Assembly: GCF_002750855.1 (NCBI RefSeq)
Contig: NZ_NWUC01000006.1
Coordinates: forward strand, 277,842 to 341,841
Direction: 5' to 3'
Source: Neopararhizobium haloflavum
GTDB lineage: Bacteria; Pseudomonadota; Alphaproteobacteria; Rhizobiales; Rhizobiaceae
Length of the DNA: 64,000 bases
Shown here piece by piece: positions 1-8,281 of this stretch (the stretch's first letter is position 1; every line of letters starts with the position of its first letter). Made by a program: the position numbers and the translations under genes. The notes under the pieces are model-generated. The model was not told where the DNA came from, did no database searches, and saw only the letters and a program-made list of their open reading frames with translations.

Positions 1-380
1 GAATGTCGGCTCGATACGCCGCATGCCCGATCGCCTTGAAAGTCCGAACTGATCATTACGCTTTGTGTCGCGTTGAAACGATCTGGTGAATCCTAAATGC
101 GGCGATTTAAGGTGCGGTTAATCATCCGATCCTTCCTGCCATACGGGCCAGCGCCGGCGGCACACAATCAGTCCGCCCGCAATGATGTCGCCGCTTATCC
201 GGATCTGTAAAAATTTAACTATTAGTATTAACAAATGGTTTTCCCGTCCTCCGAGACGTATTGGATTGTCTTATTTCGACAGCTGACCGAATATAAAATC
301 TATGCTGTCGTCATTTATTGGGGGTGTATCTCTCAGAAAAATGGTCTGGCAACCAAATATATTGAATGGGAGACATCCAA
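1..380. other. Gene-free left flank
   Basis: No coding sequence is supported here. The stretch from about 205 to 370 is clearly more AT-rich than the rest of the window and lies just upstream of the RTX gene, so it probably holds that gene's promoter, but I could not find a convincing -35/-10 pair. A short open frame at 235-426 starts in this AT-rich stretch and overlaps the RTX gene; it has no recognisable domain and no good ribosome binding site. Confidence 0.5.
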
Positions 381-1343
381 GTGGCGCAACTGGTATTTCA
401 GAAAGCTTTCGACCTGCTCTCGGTGAATGAGTTCAGAGGAGAATTCGTCGAGCAGACGGCCGAACGGATCGTCGGCAGCGACGGGGTCAGCACGGCCTAT
501 TACTACGGTCAGTTCACCATTTTTCCAGACGGTGATTTCAGCGGCACACTGGACGGGATCGAATACTTCGAAGGGGACGATCTCATCTTCGTCGCCAATG
601 ATTTTTCGGTCGATGCCGCCGAATTCGGCGCTCTGATCAGGACCGACCAGGTCGAGGCGGCTGTCGCTCTCGTTCTTGGTGGCAACGACACGGTTTACGG
701 CAGCAACGGCGACGATGTGCTGGTGGGCGCCGGCGGCGACGATGTGCTCTTCGGCGCCACAGGTGACGACGAATTCCACGCCGGCAACGGCTCGAACACG
801 ATCCACGGCGACGATGGTTTCGACGTTGCCTATTACGATGGGCCGGCATCGGAATGGACCGTCGCCTCCGCCGAGACGGGCTTTACCGTGTCGCATGACA
901 GCGGCACCGACACGCTCGCCAATGTCGAGCGCCTTGCCTTTTCCGACACGATGATCGCGCTTGATGTCTTCGGCAATGCCGGCGCCGCGTTCCGCATCTA
1001 CGAGGCGGCGTTCGACCGGGCTCCGGACGCCTCGGAAGTGGGATACTGGATTTCCAACATGGATGCCGGCTGGACGCTCGAGGACGTCGCGGCGCGCTTC
1101 GTCGACACGCCGGAATTCGCTGCCCTCTACGGCGAGAACCCGAGCAACGCGGAATTCGTCGATCGGGTCTATTTCAATGTGCTCGATCGCCAGGCGGACG
1201 AAGGCGGCGCTGCCTATTGGCAAGGCGAGCTGGACGCGGGTGCGATGTCCCAGGCAGAGGTACTGGCGCGCATTTCCGAGAGCGGCGAGAACGTGGACGG
1301 CGTCATGCCGCAGATCGAGAACGGGATCTGGTACACGGTCTGA
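381..1343 (+). CDS. RTX calcium-binding repeat protein with DUF4214 domain
   Basis: Small acidic protein of about 320 residues. Near residues 100-150 it has a short run of RTX nonapeptides of the GGxGxDxhx type (GGNDTVYGS, NGDDVLVGA, GGDDVLFGA), which fold into a calcium-binding beta-roll. The C-terminal third (about residues 205-290) has two DUF4214-like blocks (FDRAPDASEVGYW, LDRQADEGGAAYW). Proteins of this build usually leave the cell by a type I secretion system through a C-terminal signal; no type I transporter is encoded in this window. GTG at 381 is chosen because GGGAGA lies 8 bases upstream; the in-frame ATG at 366 has no visible ribosome binding site. The gene is monocistronic with a terminator at 1354. 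Role unknown; a surface or matrix protein is possible. Confidence 0.8.
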   Translation: MAQLVFQKAFDLLSVNEFRGEFVEQTAERIVGSDGVSTAYYYGQFTIFPDGDFSGTLDGIEYFEGDDLIFVANDFSVDAAEFGALIRTDQVEAAVALVLGGNDTVYGSNGDDVLVGAGGDDVLFGATGDDEFHAGNGSNTIHGDDGFDVAYYDGPASEWTVASAETGFTVSHDSGTDTLANVERLAFSDTMIALDVFGNAGAAFRIYEAAFDRAPDASEVGYWISNMDAGWTLEDVAARFVDTPEFAALYGENPSNAEFVDRVYFNVLDRQADEGGAAYWQGELDAGAMSQAEVLARISESGENVDGVMPQIENGIWYTV

Positions 1344-1353
1344 TCGATCGGTT

Positions 1354-1383
1354 GGGAGCGGCGCCGTGCTGCCGCTCCCTTTT
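1354..1383 (+). terminator. Rho-independent terminator of the RTX gene
   Basis: Perfect 9-bp inverted repeat GGGAGCGGC/GCCGCTCCC with an 8-base loop, followed by a four-T run, starting 11 bases after the RTX stop codon. It marks that gene as a single-gene transcript. Confidence 0.85.
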
Positions 1384-1540
1384 GACTGTGGTGTCCACTC
1401 GCTGTTGAAAGACTCCGGAAACCACGAAGTCAGTGCAATCGGAGGCACCGGCGCCTCGACGGGCGATGTTAAGGCCCCGGTGATGCCCGCGCGTGTAGAC
1501 CGGTCACCGCATCCCTAACGCAATTCGACGGGTGGATCGC

Positions 1541-2659
1541 ATGGCATACACACTTCCCCAGCATGGCGACCGGGTCGACTGGGTCGATCACGCCAAGGGC
1601 ATCTCGATCCTCCTCGTCGTCATGATGCATTCCACGCTCGGCGTCGAGATCGCCGCCGGCGCGGTCGGTTGGCTGCATCCCGTGGTGGAGTTCGCCAAGC
1701 CGTTCCGCATGCCGGCGTTCTTTCTGATCTCCGGCCTCTTCCTCGCCCGCACGATCGATGCGCCCTGGCGCCGCTTCCTCGACAGGAAGGTTCTCCATTT
1801 CGCCTATTTCTACGTGCTGTGGGTGCTGATCCAGTTTGCCTTCAAGGGTCCGGGCATCGCCATGGAAGGCGGCGTCGGTGCGGCCCTCGCGGCGCTTGTC
1901 GAGACAACCTACCAGCCTTTCGGCACGCTCTGGTTCATCTACGTTCTGCCGGTCTTCTTTCTCTTCACGCGCCTGGTGCGCGGCCTGCCGGTGTGGCTTG
2001 TCCTGGCCTGGGCAGCGCTTCTGGAAGTCATGCCGATTGCAACCGGCAGCGTGGTCTACGACGAATTCGCCGCGCGCTACGTCTATTTCTTCGTGGGATA
2101 CGCCCTCGCTGGCTCCATCTTCGGCTGGCAGCGGTGGAGCGCCGCGCGCATCGCTCCCGTCATCGCGGGCCTCATCGCCTGGTTCGCGGTCAACGCGGCG
2201 CTGTCGCAAGCGACCCTTCCGGCCGGTCTGACGCCATATGCGCAAGTCTTTTCAAGCGAGCCGACCGTCCTTCGATGGAGCGATCTGGCTGGCATCTCGC
2301 TCGTGCTCGGACTGGCTGGGAGCCTGGCGCTCGTTGCGGTTTGCGGTCTGATCGCGAGGGCGCGCTGGAGCCAAGGGTTGCGCTGGATCGGCGCCCACTC
2401 CATCGTCATCTACCTCGCTTTTTTCCTGCCGATGGCAGTGACGCGGACCGCGCTCCTCAAGCTCGGCATCATCGCCGATGTCGGCACCATGTCGCTGATC
2501 ACCTGGATCGCCGCGGTGTCGGGACCCGTCGTGCTCTACCTCGTCATCCAATGGTCGGGGTGGGGGCGGTTCCTCTTCGAGCGTCCCCGCTGGGCGCGCC
2601 TGGAGGGCGCGACCCCGCGCGCCGCTGAGCAGGGCAACAGCGCGGCTCAGGCCGGCTGA
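1541..2659 (+). CDS. Acyltransferase family 3 membrane protein
   Basis: Polytopic membrane protein of about 372 residues with some ten hydrophobic segments. The N-terminus has the acyltransferase-3 signature (DHAKGISILLVVMMH), in which the family's conserved acidic and histidine residues lie on the first membrane helix. Family members transfer acetyl, succinyl or similar groups onto exported glycans, lipids or antibiotics; the substrate here cannot be told, and an OpgC-like succinyltransferase is one possibility. An in-frame GTG at 1532 would add three residues, but ATG at 1541 sits five bases after GGGTGG. Its 3' end overlaps the convergent dipeptidase gene by 13 bases. Confidence 0.82.
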   Translation: MAYTLPQHGDRVDWVDHAKGISILLVVMMHSTLGVEIAAGAVGWLHPVVEFAKPFRMPAFFLISGLFLARTIDAPWRRFLDRKVLHFAYFYVLWVLIQFAFKGPGIAMEGGVGAALAALVETTYQPFGTLWFIYVLPVFFLFTRLVRGLPVWLVLAWAALLEVMPIATGSVVYDEFAARYVYFFVGYALAGSIFGWQRWSAARIAPVIAGLIAWFAVNAALSQATLPAGLTPYAQVFSSEPTVLRWSDLAGISLVLGLAGSLALVAVCGLIARARWSQGLRWIGAHSIVIYLAFFLPMAVTRTALLKLGIIADVGTMSLITWIAAVSGPVVLYLVIQWSGWGRFLFERPRWARLEGATPRAAEQGNSAAQAG

Positions 2660-4047
2660 CGCGCCAGGGCATCCATGACGCGGATCCACGAGCGGATGCC
2701 CTTGTGAAACGACGTCAGCTCGTATTTCTCGTTCGGTGAATGAATGCGGTCGTCCGCAAGGCCAAAGCCGATCAGCAGCGAATCCATGCCGAGCATCTTC
2801 TGGAAATCGCCGACGATCGGGATGGAGCCCCCCATCCCGATCATGACTGCCGGCTTCGGCCATTCTCCCGTAAGGGCATCCTTTGCCGTGTTCAGAAGCG
2901 GCGAATCGTAAGGCAGCTGGATGGCCGGCGATCCGCCGTGCTCGTGGAACGAGACCTTGCAGTCTTCCGGAACCCGCGCCTCCACGAAGGCGCGGAAATT
3001 GCGCCGGATCGCCGCCGGGTCCTGCTCTCCGACCAGTCGGAAGGAGACCTTCGCATGGGCTTCGGCCGCGATCACCGTCTTGAAGCCCTCGCCCGTATAG
3101 CCGCCCCAGATGCCGTTCACTTCGGCTGTCGGCCGCGCCCATGTCAGCTCCAGCACCGACCGGTCTTGCTCGCCAGCGAGCTTGGAGAGCCCGACCTCAC
3201 CGAGAAAGGCTTCCGCCGTGCGTCCCAGCTTGTCCCAGCTCTGCTTGATCTGGCTCGGGGTTTCCTCGACGCCGTCGTAGAAATCGGGGATCGTGATGCG
3301 CCCGGTCTCGTCGCGCATCGCGGCGAGGATCGTGGTCAGGACGTGAATGGGATTGGCGGCGGCGCCGCCGAAATAGCCCGAGTGGAGATCACGGTCGGCT
3401 GCCGTGATGGTGATTTCCTCGCCGACGAGGCCGCGCAGCCCGGCCGAGATCGCCGGCGTGTCCGCGTCCCACATGTTCGTATCGCAAACCAGCGCGAAAT
3501 CAGCTTTCAGCTCTTCCGCATTGGCGTCAAGAAACGGCTTAAGTGAGGGCGATCCGGATTCTTCCTCGCCCTCGAAGAGTATCGTCACCTTCAGCGGCAG
3601 AGAACCTGCGGCCTTCTTGTAGGCGCGGCACGCTTCCACGAACGTCATCAACTGTCCCTTGTCATCAGCCGAGCCGCGCCCGGTGATCACCTTGCGCCCT
3701 GTTTCCGGGTGCTCCTTGACGCTCGGTGTGAAGGGGTCATCGTGCCAAAGGTTGAGCGGATCGACCGGCTGGACGTCGTAGTGACCGTAAAAGAGCACGT
3801 GTGGCGCATCGGCCGTTGCGCCGTCATGATGAGCGACGACCATCGGATGACCGCTGGTATCGCGCACCGACGCGTCGAACCCGATGCTCTTGAGCTGTGC
3901 AACCAGAAATTCCGCAGCCGCCCGGCAGTCCTGCTTGTACCCCGGATCCGTTGAAATCGACTTGATGCGAATGAGGTCGAACAGCGTTTCGAGGCTGGAC
4001 GGCAGCGCGGCGTCAGCCTCTGCGAGAACGGGTGCGATATCGGTCAT
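2647..4047 (-). CDS. M20-family metallodipeptidase
   Basis: Cytosolic zinc-dependent peptidase of 466 residues, the usual length for the M20/M25/M40 dipeptidase branch. The di-zinc site is readable: HYDVQP (first ligand and catalytic Asp), GRGSADDKG (bridging Asp), EGEEESGSP (catalytic Glu pair), DTNMW, and the late His in DDRIHSPNE. The lid domain is intact (HSGYFGG). It should hydrolyse dipeptides or related amides. ATG at 4047 is preferred over an in-frame TTG nine bases upstream. It is transcribed alone; a small RNA candidate with its own terminator lies just upstream on the same strand. Confidence 0.9.
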   Translation of the reverse strand: MTDIAPVLAEADAALPSSLETLFDLIRIKSISTDPGYKQDCRAAAEFLVAQLKSIGFDASVRDTSGHPMVVAHHDGATADAPHVLFYGHYDVQPVDPLNLWHDDPFTPSVKEHPETGRKVITGRGSADDKGQLMTFVEACRAYKKAAGSLPLKVTILFEGEEESGSPSLKPFLDANAEELKADFALVCDTNMWDADTPAISAGLRGLVGEEITITAADRDLHSGYFGGAAANPIHVLTTILAAMRDETGRITIPDFYDGVEETPSQIKQSWDKLGRTAEAFLGEVGLSKLAGEQDRSVLELTWARPTAEVNGIWGGYTGEGFKTVIAAEAHAKVSFRLVGEQDPAAIRRNFRAFVEARVPEDCKVSFHEHGGSPAIQLPYDSPLLNTAKDALTGEWPKPAVMIGMGGSIPIVGDFQKMLGMDSLLIGFGLADDRIHSPNEKYELTSFHKGIRSWIRVMDALARQPA

Positions 4048-4160
4048 GGTCGGCAAGCCTCAATGTGGGAATCGATGGTCGGGGGACCATATCCGCCGCG
4101 CCGGGAAAGACAATGGTGCGGCCGCAGGCGTCGCCGGGACGTCGGGAGCTTCTGCTAGCC

Positions 4161-4291
4161 AAGAAAAAGCCGCCGCGACGGGGGCAAATGTCGCGACGGC
4201 TTCCATAAGAGTGGACAAAGGCCCGGAGAGGGGGGGATAAGGCCTTTGTCCTATGTCCGGCGTGGCGGGGGACAAGCCAGAGTGCCGGACA
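4161..4291 (-). ncRNA. Candidate trans-acting small RNA, AbcR/alpha-r15-like, beside polA
   Basis: Read on the minus strand, three consecutive stem-loops fill this gap. The first is an 8-bp stem (4254-4261 with 4284-4291) with a loop containing TGTCCCCCGCC. The second is a perfect 11-bp stem (4213-4223 with 4241-4251, GGACAAAGGCC) with the C-rich loop TTATCCCCCCCTCTCCG. The third is a 13-bp stem with one mismatch (4167-4179 with 4190-4202) followed by TTTTTCTT, a textbook Rho-independent terminator. C-rich unpaired loops that can pair with Shine-Dalgarno sequences are the hallmark of rhizobial AbcR and alpha-r14 small RNAs. From memory, the AbcR genes of Sinorhizobium lie next to polA. No open frame explains the structure. 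The promoter is not certain, so the 5' end is approximate. Confidence 0.65.
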
Positions 4292-4457
4292 GCGGCATAA
4301 TTTTGATTGCCGATAGATATCAGATGGCGCCGCGAATATGGCGATTCAAGGATGACGTGGATTACAAATCGGTAACGTGTGCGTGAGGGTTTTGGCGCCC
4401 TTCCGACCCGCCAGACCACCGTGGACTTGTCGTATTGCGCGCGCTAATCGTCATGCC
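4292..4457. promoter_or_regulatory. Divergent intergenic region between small RNA and polA
   Basis: This stretch separates the minus-strand small RNA candidate from the plus-strand polA start and must carry both promoters. It is locally AT-richer around 4297-4325 and 4360-4375. A possible minus-strand -35-like CTTGAA lies at 4345-4350, but spacing to a -10 is unclear. No coding sequence is supported. Confidence 0.35.
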
Positions 4458-7451
4458 ATGAAAAATGGCGATCATCTCTTCCTAGTCGACGGTTCGGGCT
4501 ACATCTTCCGCGCCTACCATGCACTGCCGCCGCTGACGAGAAAGTCCGACGGGCTGCCCGTTGGCGCGGTGTCGGGCTTCTGCAACATGCTCTGGAAGCT
4601 CCTCGTCGATGCGCGCGATACCGAAGTCGGTGTCACGCCGACCCATTTTGCGGTCATCTTCGACTATTCGTCCAAGACCTTCCGCAACGATCTTTACGAT
4701 CAGTACAAGGCGAACCGTTCGGCCCCGCCCGATGACCTCATTCCCCAGTTCGGGCTGATCCGCCAGGCAACGCGCGCGTTCAATCTTCCCTGCATCGAGA
4801 AGGAGGGATTCGAGGCTGACGACCTCATCGCGACCTATGCGCGTCTGGCCACCGAAGTCGGCGGAGATGTGACGATCGTCTCGTCCGACAAGGATCTGAT
4901 GCAGCTCGTCAGCGACCGCGTGTCGATGTACGACACGATGAAGGATAAGCAGATCGGCATTGCCGAAGTCGTGGAAAAATGGGGTGTGCCGCCGGAAAAG
5001 ATGATCGATCTTCAGTCGTTGACTGGGGATTCGACGGACAACATTCCCGGCATTCCTGGCATCGGGCCGAAAACCGCCGCACAGCTGCTGGAGGAGTATG
5101 GCGACCTTGACACGTTGCTTGCCCGCGCCTCGGAGATCAAGCAGAACAAGCGCCGCGAGAACATCATCCAGTTCGCCGACCAGGCACGCATTTCGCGCGA
5201 GTTGGTGACGCTGAAGCGCGACACGCCGATCGAGGTTGGCCTGGAGGAATTGCGCCTCGAAGTGCAGGATGGACCAAAGCTCGTCGGCTTCCTCAAGGCC
5301 ATGGAGTTCACGACGCTGACACGCCGGGTCGCCGAGGCAACGGGCGCGGATGCGGCGGAAATCGAACCCGCCGAGATCGAGTTGCAATCGGGCGCTGCTG
5401 CGCATGGCCCGGACCTCGACAAGGGCGATGCGGCGCCGGCCGAGGCCGGGAAGGGCGCTGGCAAATCCGCGGCTTCGGCTAAGAATGTGGATCAGCCCGG
5501 CCAGGGAACGCCGCGGGCGCTGGCCGATGCCCGCGCTTCTGCTGCGGCATCAGCGGCCATCGATCGCTCGTCTTACGTTACGATCCGGGATCTTGAAACG
5601 CTCGACAGGTTCATCGCCATTGCTCGCGAGACCGGCATTGTCGCCTTCGACACCGAGAGCAATTCGCTCGATGCCGTGCAGGCCGACCTCGTCGGTGTCT
5701 CCCTTGCCGTCGCCAACAACACGGTGGATGCATCCGGCTCCGAGATCATGGCGGCCTATCTGCCGCTCGCCCATCGCGTCGGCAATGACGATCTCCTGGG
5801 AGGCGGGCTGGCGCCGGACCAGATCGATTTCGACGCCGCGCTCGACCGGCTCAAGGAGCTTCTGGAAGACCCGGCAGTCCTCAAGGTCGCGCAGAATCTG
5901 AAGTATGACTGGCTGCTGATGAAGCGCTACGGCGTGGAGGTCGGCCCGTTCGACGACACGATGCTGATGTCCTACGTCGTGGAATCGGGGATGGCGACCT
6001 ATGGCGCCACCGGCGGCCATGGCATGGATTCGCTGTCGGAGCGCTGGCTTGGCCACAAGACGATCGGCTACAAGGAGGTCGCCGGCTCCGGCAAGGGTCA
6101 GGTGACGTTCGATCTGGTTTCCATCGACAAGGCAACGGAATACGCCGCCGAGGACGCCGACGTCACGCTGAGGCTCTGGCTCGCCATCAAGCCGCAGCTG
6201 GTCGCCAAGGGGCTTGTCTCCGTTTATGAGCGGCTGGAGCGACCACTGGTGCCCGTTCTGGCGCGCATGGAGGAGCGCGGCATCGCCGTCGACCGGCAGA
6301 TCCTGTCGCGCCTTTCGGGTGAATTCGCACAGGGCGCGGCCGCGCACGAATCGGAAGCCTACGAACTTGCCGGCGAGAAGTTCAATCTCGGTTCGCCCAA
6401 ACAGTTGGGTGAAATCCTGTTCGGCAAGATGGGATTGCCGGGCGGATCGAAGACCAAGACCGGACAATGGTCGACTTCGGCCCAGGTCCTTGAGGACCTT
6501 GCGGCCGCCGGCCATGCGCTGCCGCGAACCATCGTCGACTGGCGTCAGCTCTCCAAGCTCAAATCGACTTATACCGACGCGCTGCCGGGCTATATCCATC
6601 CTGCCACCAAGCGTGTCCACACTTCCTATTCGCTGGCATCGACGACGACGGGTCGGCTTTCCTCGTCGGAACCCAACCTGCAGAACATTCCGATCCGAAC
6701 CGCCGAGGGACGCAAGATCAGGACGGCCTTCATCGCCGAGCCGGGCTACAAGCTCGTCTCCGCGGATTACAGCCAGATCGAGCTGCGCGTCCTCGCTCAT
6801 GTCGCCGATATCCCGCAATTGCGGCAGGCCTTCGCGGACGGCATCGACATTCACGCCATGACGGCCTCTGAAATGTTCTCCGTGCCGGTCAAGGACATGC
6901 CCGGCGAAGTGCGCCGGCGCGCCAAGGCGATAAATTTCGGCATCATCTACGGCATCTCGGCCTTCGGTCTCGCCAACCAGCTCGGCATCGAACGCTCCGA
7001 GGCGAGCGACTACATCAAGCGCTATTTCGAGCGGTTTCCCGGCATCAAGGACTATATGGACGCCACGAAATCGTTCGCGCGGGAGAATGGCTACGTGAAG
7101 ACCATCTTCGGCCGGCGTGCCCACTACCCCGAGATAAAGTCCTCGAACCCGCAGGTTCGCGCCTTCAACGAACGTGCGGCGATCAACGCGCCGATCCAGG
7201 GCTCGGCTGCCGACATCATTCGCAGGGCGATGATCCGGGTTGAACCGGCATTGCTGAAATCAAGCCTTGCCGGGCGCATGCTGCTTCAGGTGCATGACGA
7301 ACTGATCTTCGAGGTCCCGGTGGATGAAGTCGACCGGACGATCGAACTCGTCACCGAGCTGATGGAAAACGCGGCGATGCCGGCGCTGTCGATGAAAGTG
7401 CCGCTGAAGGTCGACGCCCGCGCCGCGGACAATTGGGACGAGGCGCACTGA
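4458..7451 (+). CDS. polA: DNA polymerase I
   Basis: Repair and Okazaki-fragment polymerase of 997 residues. An N-terminal 5'-3' exonuclease (FLVDGSGYIFRAYHAL onward, with acidic metal-binding motifs such as EGFEADDLIATYA) occupies roughly residues 1-290. A low-complexity Ala/Gly/Glu linker of about 70 residues follows. The 3'-5' exonuclease domain keeps its DxE motif (D398, E400 in FDTESN) and Y-x3-D (YAAEDAD), so proofreading looks intact. The polymerase domain has motif A (SADYSQIELR, near residue 771), motif B (RRRAKAINFGIIYG) and motif C (VHDELIFE). The start is ATG at 4458; the frame is open further upstream, but the conserved N-terminus begins here. Confidence 0.98.
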   Translation: MKNGDHLFLVDGSGYIFRAYHALPPLTRKSDGLPVGAVSGFCNMLWKLLVDARDTEVGVTPTHFAVIFDYSSKTFRNDLYDQYKANRSAPPDDLIPQFGLIRQATRAFNLPCIEKEGFEADDLIATYARLATEVGGDVTIVSSDKDLMQLVSDRVSMYDTMKDKQIGIAEVVEKWGVPPEKMIDLQSLTGDSTDNIPGIPGIGPKTAAQLLEEYGDLDTLLARASEIKQNKRRENIIQFADQARISRELVTLKRDTPIEVGLEELRLEVQDGPKLVGFLKAMEFTTLTRRVAEATGADAAEIEPAEIELQSGAAAHGPDLDKGDAAPAEAGKGAGKSAASAKNVDQPGQGTPRALADARASAAASAAIDRSSYVTIRDLETLDRFIAIARETGIVAFDTESNSLDAVQADLVGVSLAVANNTVDASGSEIMAAYLPLAHRVGNDDLLGGGLAPDQIDFDAALDRLKELLEDPAVLKVAQNLKYDWLLMKRYGVEVGPFDDTMLMSYVVESGMATYGATGGHGMDSLSERWLGHKTIGYKEVAGSGKGQVTFDLVSIDKATEYAAEDADVTLRLWLAIKPQLVAKGLVSVYERLERPLVPVLARMEERGIAVDRQILSRLSGEFAQGAAAHESEAYELAGEKFNLGSPKQLGEILFGKMGLPGGSKTKTGQWSTSAQVLEDLAAAGHALPRTIVDWRQLSKLKSTYTDALPGYIHPATKRVHTSYSLASTTTGRLSSSEPNLQNIPIRTAEGRKIRTAFIAEPGYKLVSADYSQIELRVLAHVADIPQLRQAFADGIDIHAMTASEMFSVPVKDMPGEVRRRAKAINFGIIYGISAFGLANQLGIERSEASDYIKRYFERFPGIKDYMDATKSFARENGYVKTIFGRRAHYPEIKSSNPQVRAFNERAAINAPIQGSAADIIRRAMIRVEPALLKSSLAGRMLLQVHDELIFEVPVDEVDRTIELVTELMENAAMPALSMKVPLKVDARAADNWDEAH

Positions 7452-7457
7452 GGCGCC

Positions 7458-8177
7458 TCACGCATAGATCATCTTCCGCGTCATGCCGCCGTCCACGGTA
7501 AATTCCGCGCCGGTGATGAAGTCAGCCTTGGCGGACAGCAGGTAGGCGACCATGTGACCAATGTCGGTGGGCCGTCCGACCCGGCCTGCAGGATGCTGGG
7601 CATGATCCGTCGGCGACAGGACCTCGTCGTCGACATTGATCCAGCCGGGCGATACGCAGTTGACGCGCACATCAGGTCCCAGGCTGATAGCCAGCGAATG
7701 CGTCAGCGCGACCAGCCCGCCCTTGGTTGCCGCATAGGCATGCGTATCGGCTTCGCTCATATGCGCCCGCGTGGACGCGATGAGCACCATCGCGCCCCTG
7801 CTTTCTCGCAACGCCGCCTCACCATGCTTGGCCAGCAGCATTGCCGGCGTGAGGTTCGTCGCCAGAACGGTGTTCCACGCATCGGTCGTCAGCTCTTCGA
7901 GCGAGGCAAAAGCCGCGATGCCGGCGTTGGACACGATCGCGTCGATTCGCCCGTGGCGCGCCAGAACGTTCTTCAACAGGGCGACGATGTCCTCTTCACG
8001 GGCGACGTCGCAGCAGATCGCCTCGCCGCCGGTCTCTCGCGCCACCTGGTTCGCCGCGTCACCATCGCGGTCGGCAAGGACGACGGCATATCCTTCGTCC
8101 GACAGCACACGGGCTGTCGCCGCGCCTATGCCATGGGCAGCGCCGGTGACGATGACGGTTCGTTCGCTTTCAGACAT
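7458..8177 (-). CDS. Short-chain dehydrogenase/reductase
   Basis: Classical SDR of 239 residues with a Rossmann fold. The cofactor motif GAAHGIG is at residues 12-18, NAG at 84-86, and the catalytic Ser135, Tyr148 and Lys152 (YAATK) are present. DRD after the second strand suggests NAD(H) preference. The C-terminus (SAKADFITGAEFTVDGGMTRKM) is typical of SDRs annotated as glucose or 3-oxoacyl dehydrogenases, so the substrate is not defined. AAAGGG lies five bases before the ATG. It faces polA tail to tail with six bases between them and diverges from the ynjB-like gene. Confidence 0.9.
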   Translation of the reverse strand: MSESERTVIVTGAAHGIGAATARVLSDEGYAVVLADRDGDAANQVARETGGEAICCDVAREEDIVALLKNVLARHGRIDAIVSNAGIAAFASLEELTTDAWNTVLATNLTPAMLLAKHGEAALRESRGAMVLIASTRAHMSEADTHAYAATKGGLVALTHSLAISLGPDVRVNCVSPGWINVDDEVLSPTDHAQHPAGRVGRPTDIGHMVAYLLSAKADFITGAEFTVDGGMTRKMIYA

Positions 8178-8281
8178 GACGGCCCTTTCACTGACAATTG
8201 ATCCTGCTCTCGAAACCGCGCATTGAACTGTTCCGTTCCCCCGCTATCGTTCCAGCCGACAAAGACAATGAGGGATATGCC

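Noticed and set aside
235-426. 63-codon open frame in the AT-rich left flank
   Set aside because: No ribosome binding site, no family, and it runs into the RTX gene in another frame.
4075-4090. ATGGTC-GGGG-GACCAT small palindrome before the dipeptidase gene
   Set aside because: Only six base pairs with no second copy; could be chance.
8178-8281. Thiamine riboswitch upstream of the ynjB-like gene
   Set aside because: Checked because YnjB resembles thiamine-type binding proteins, but no CTGAGA core or matching helices are present.
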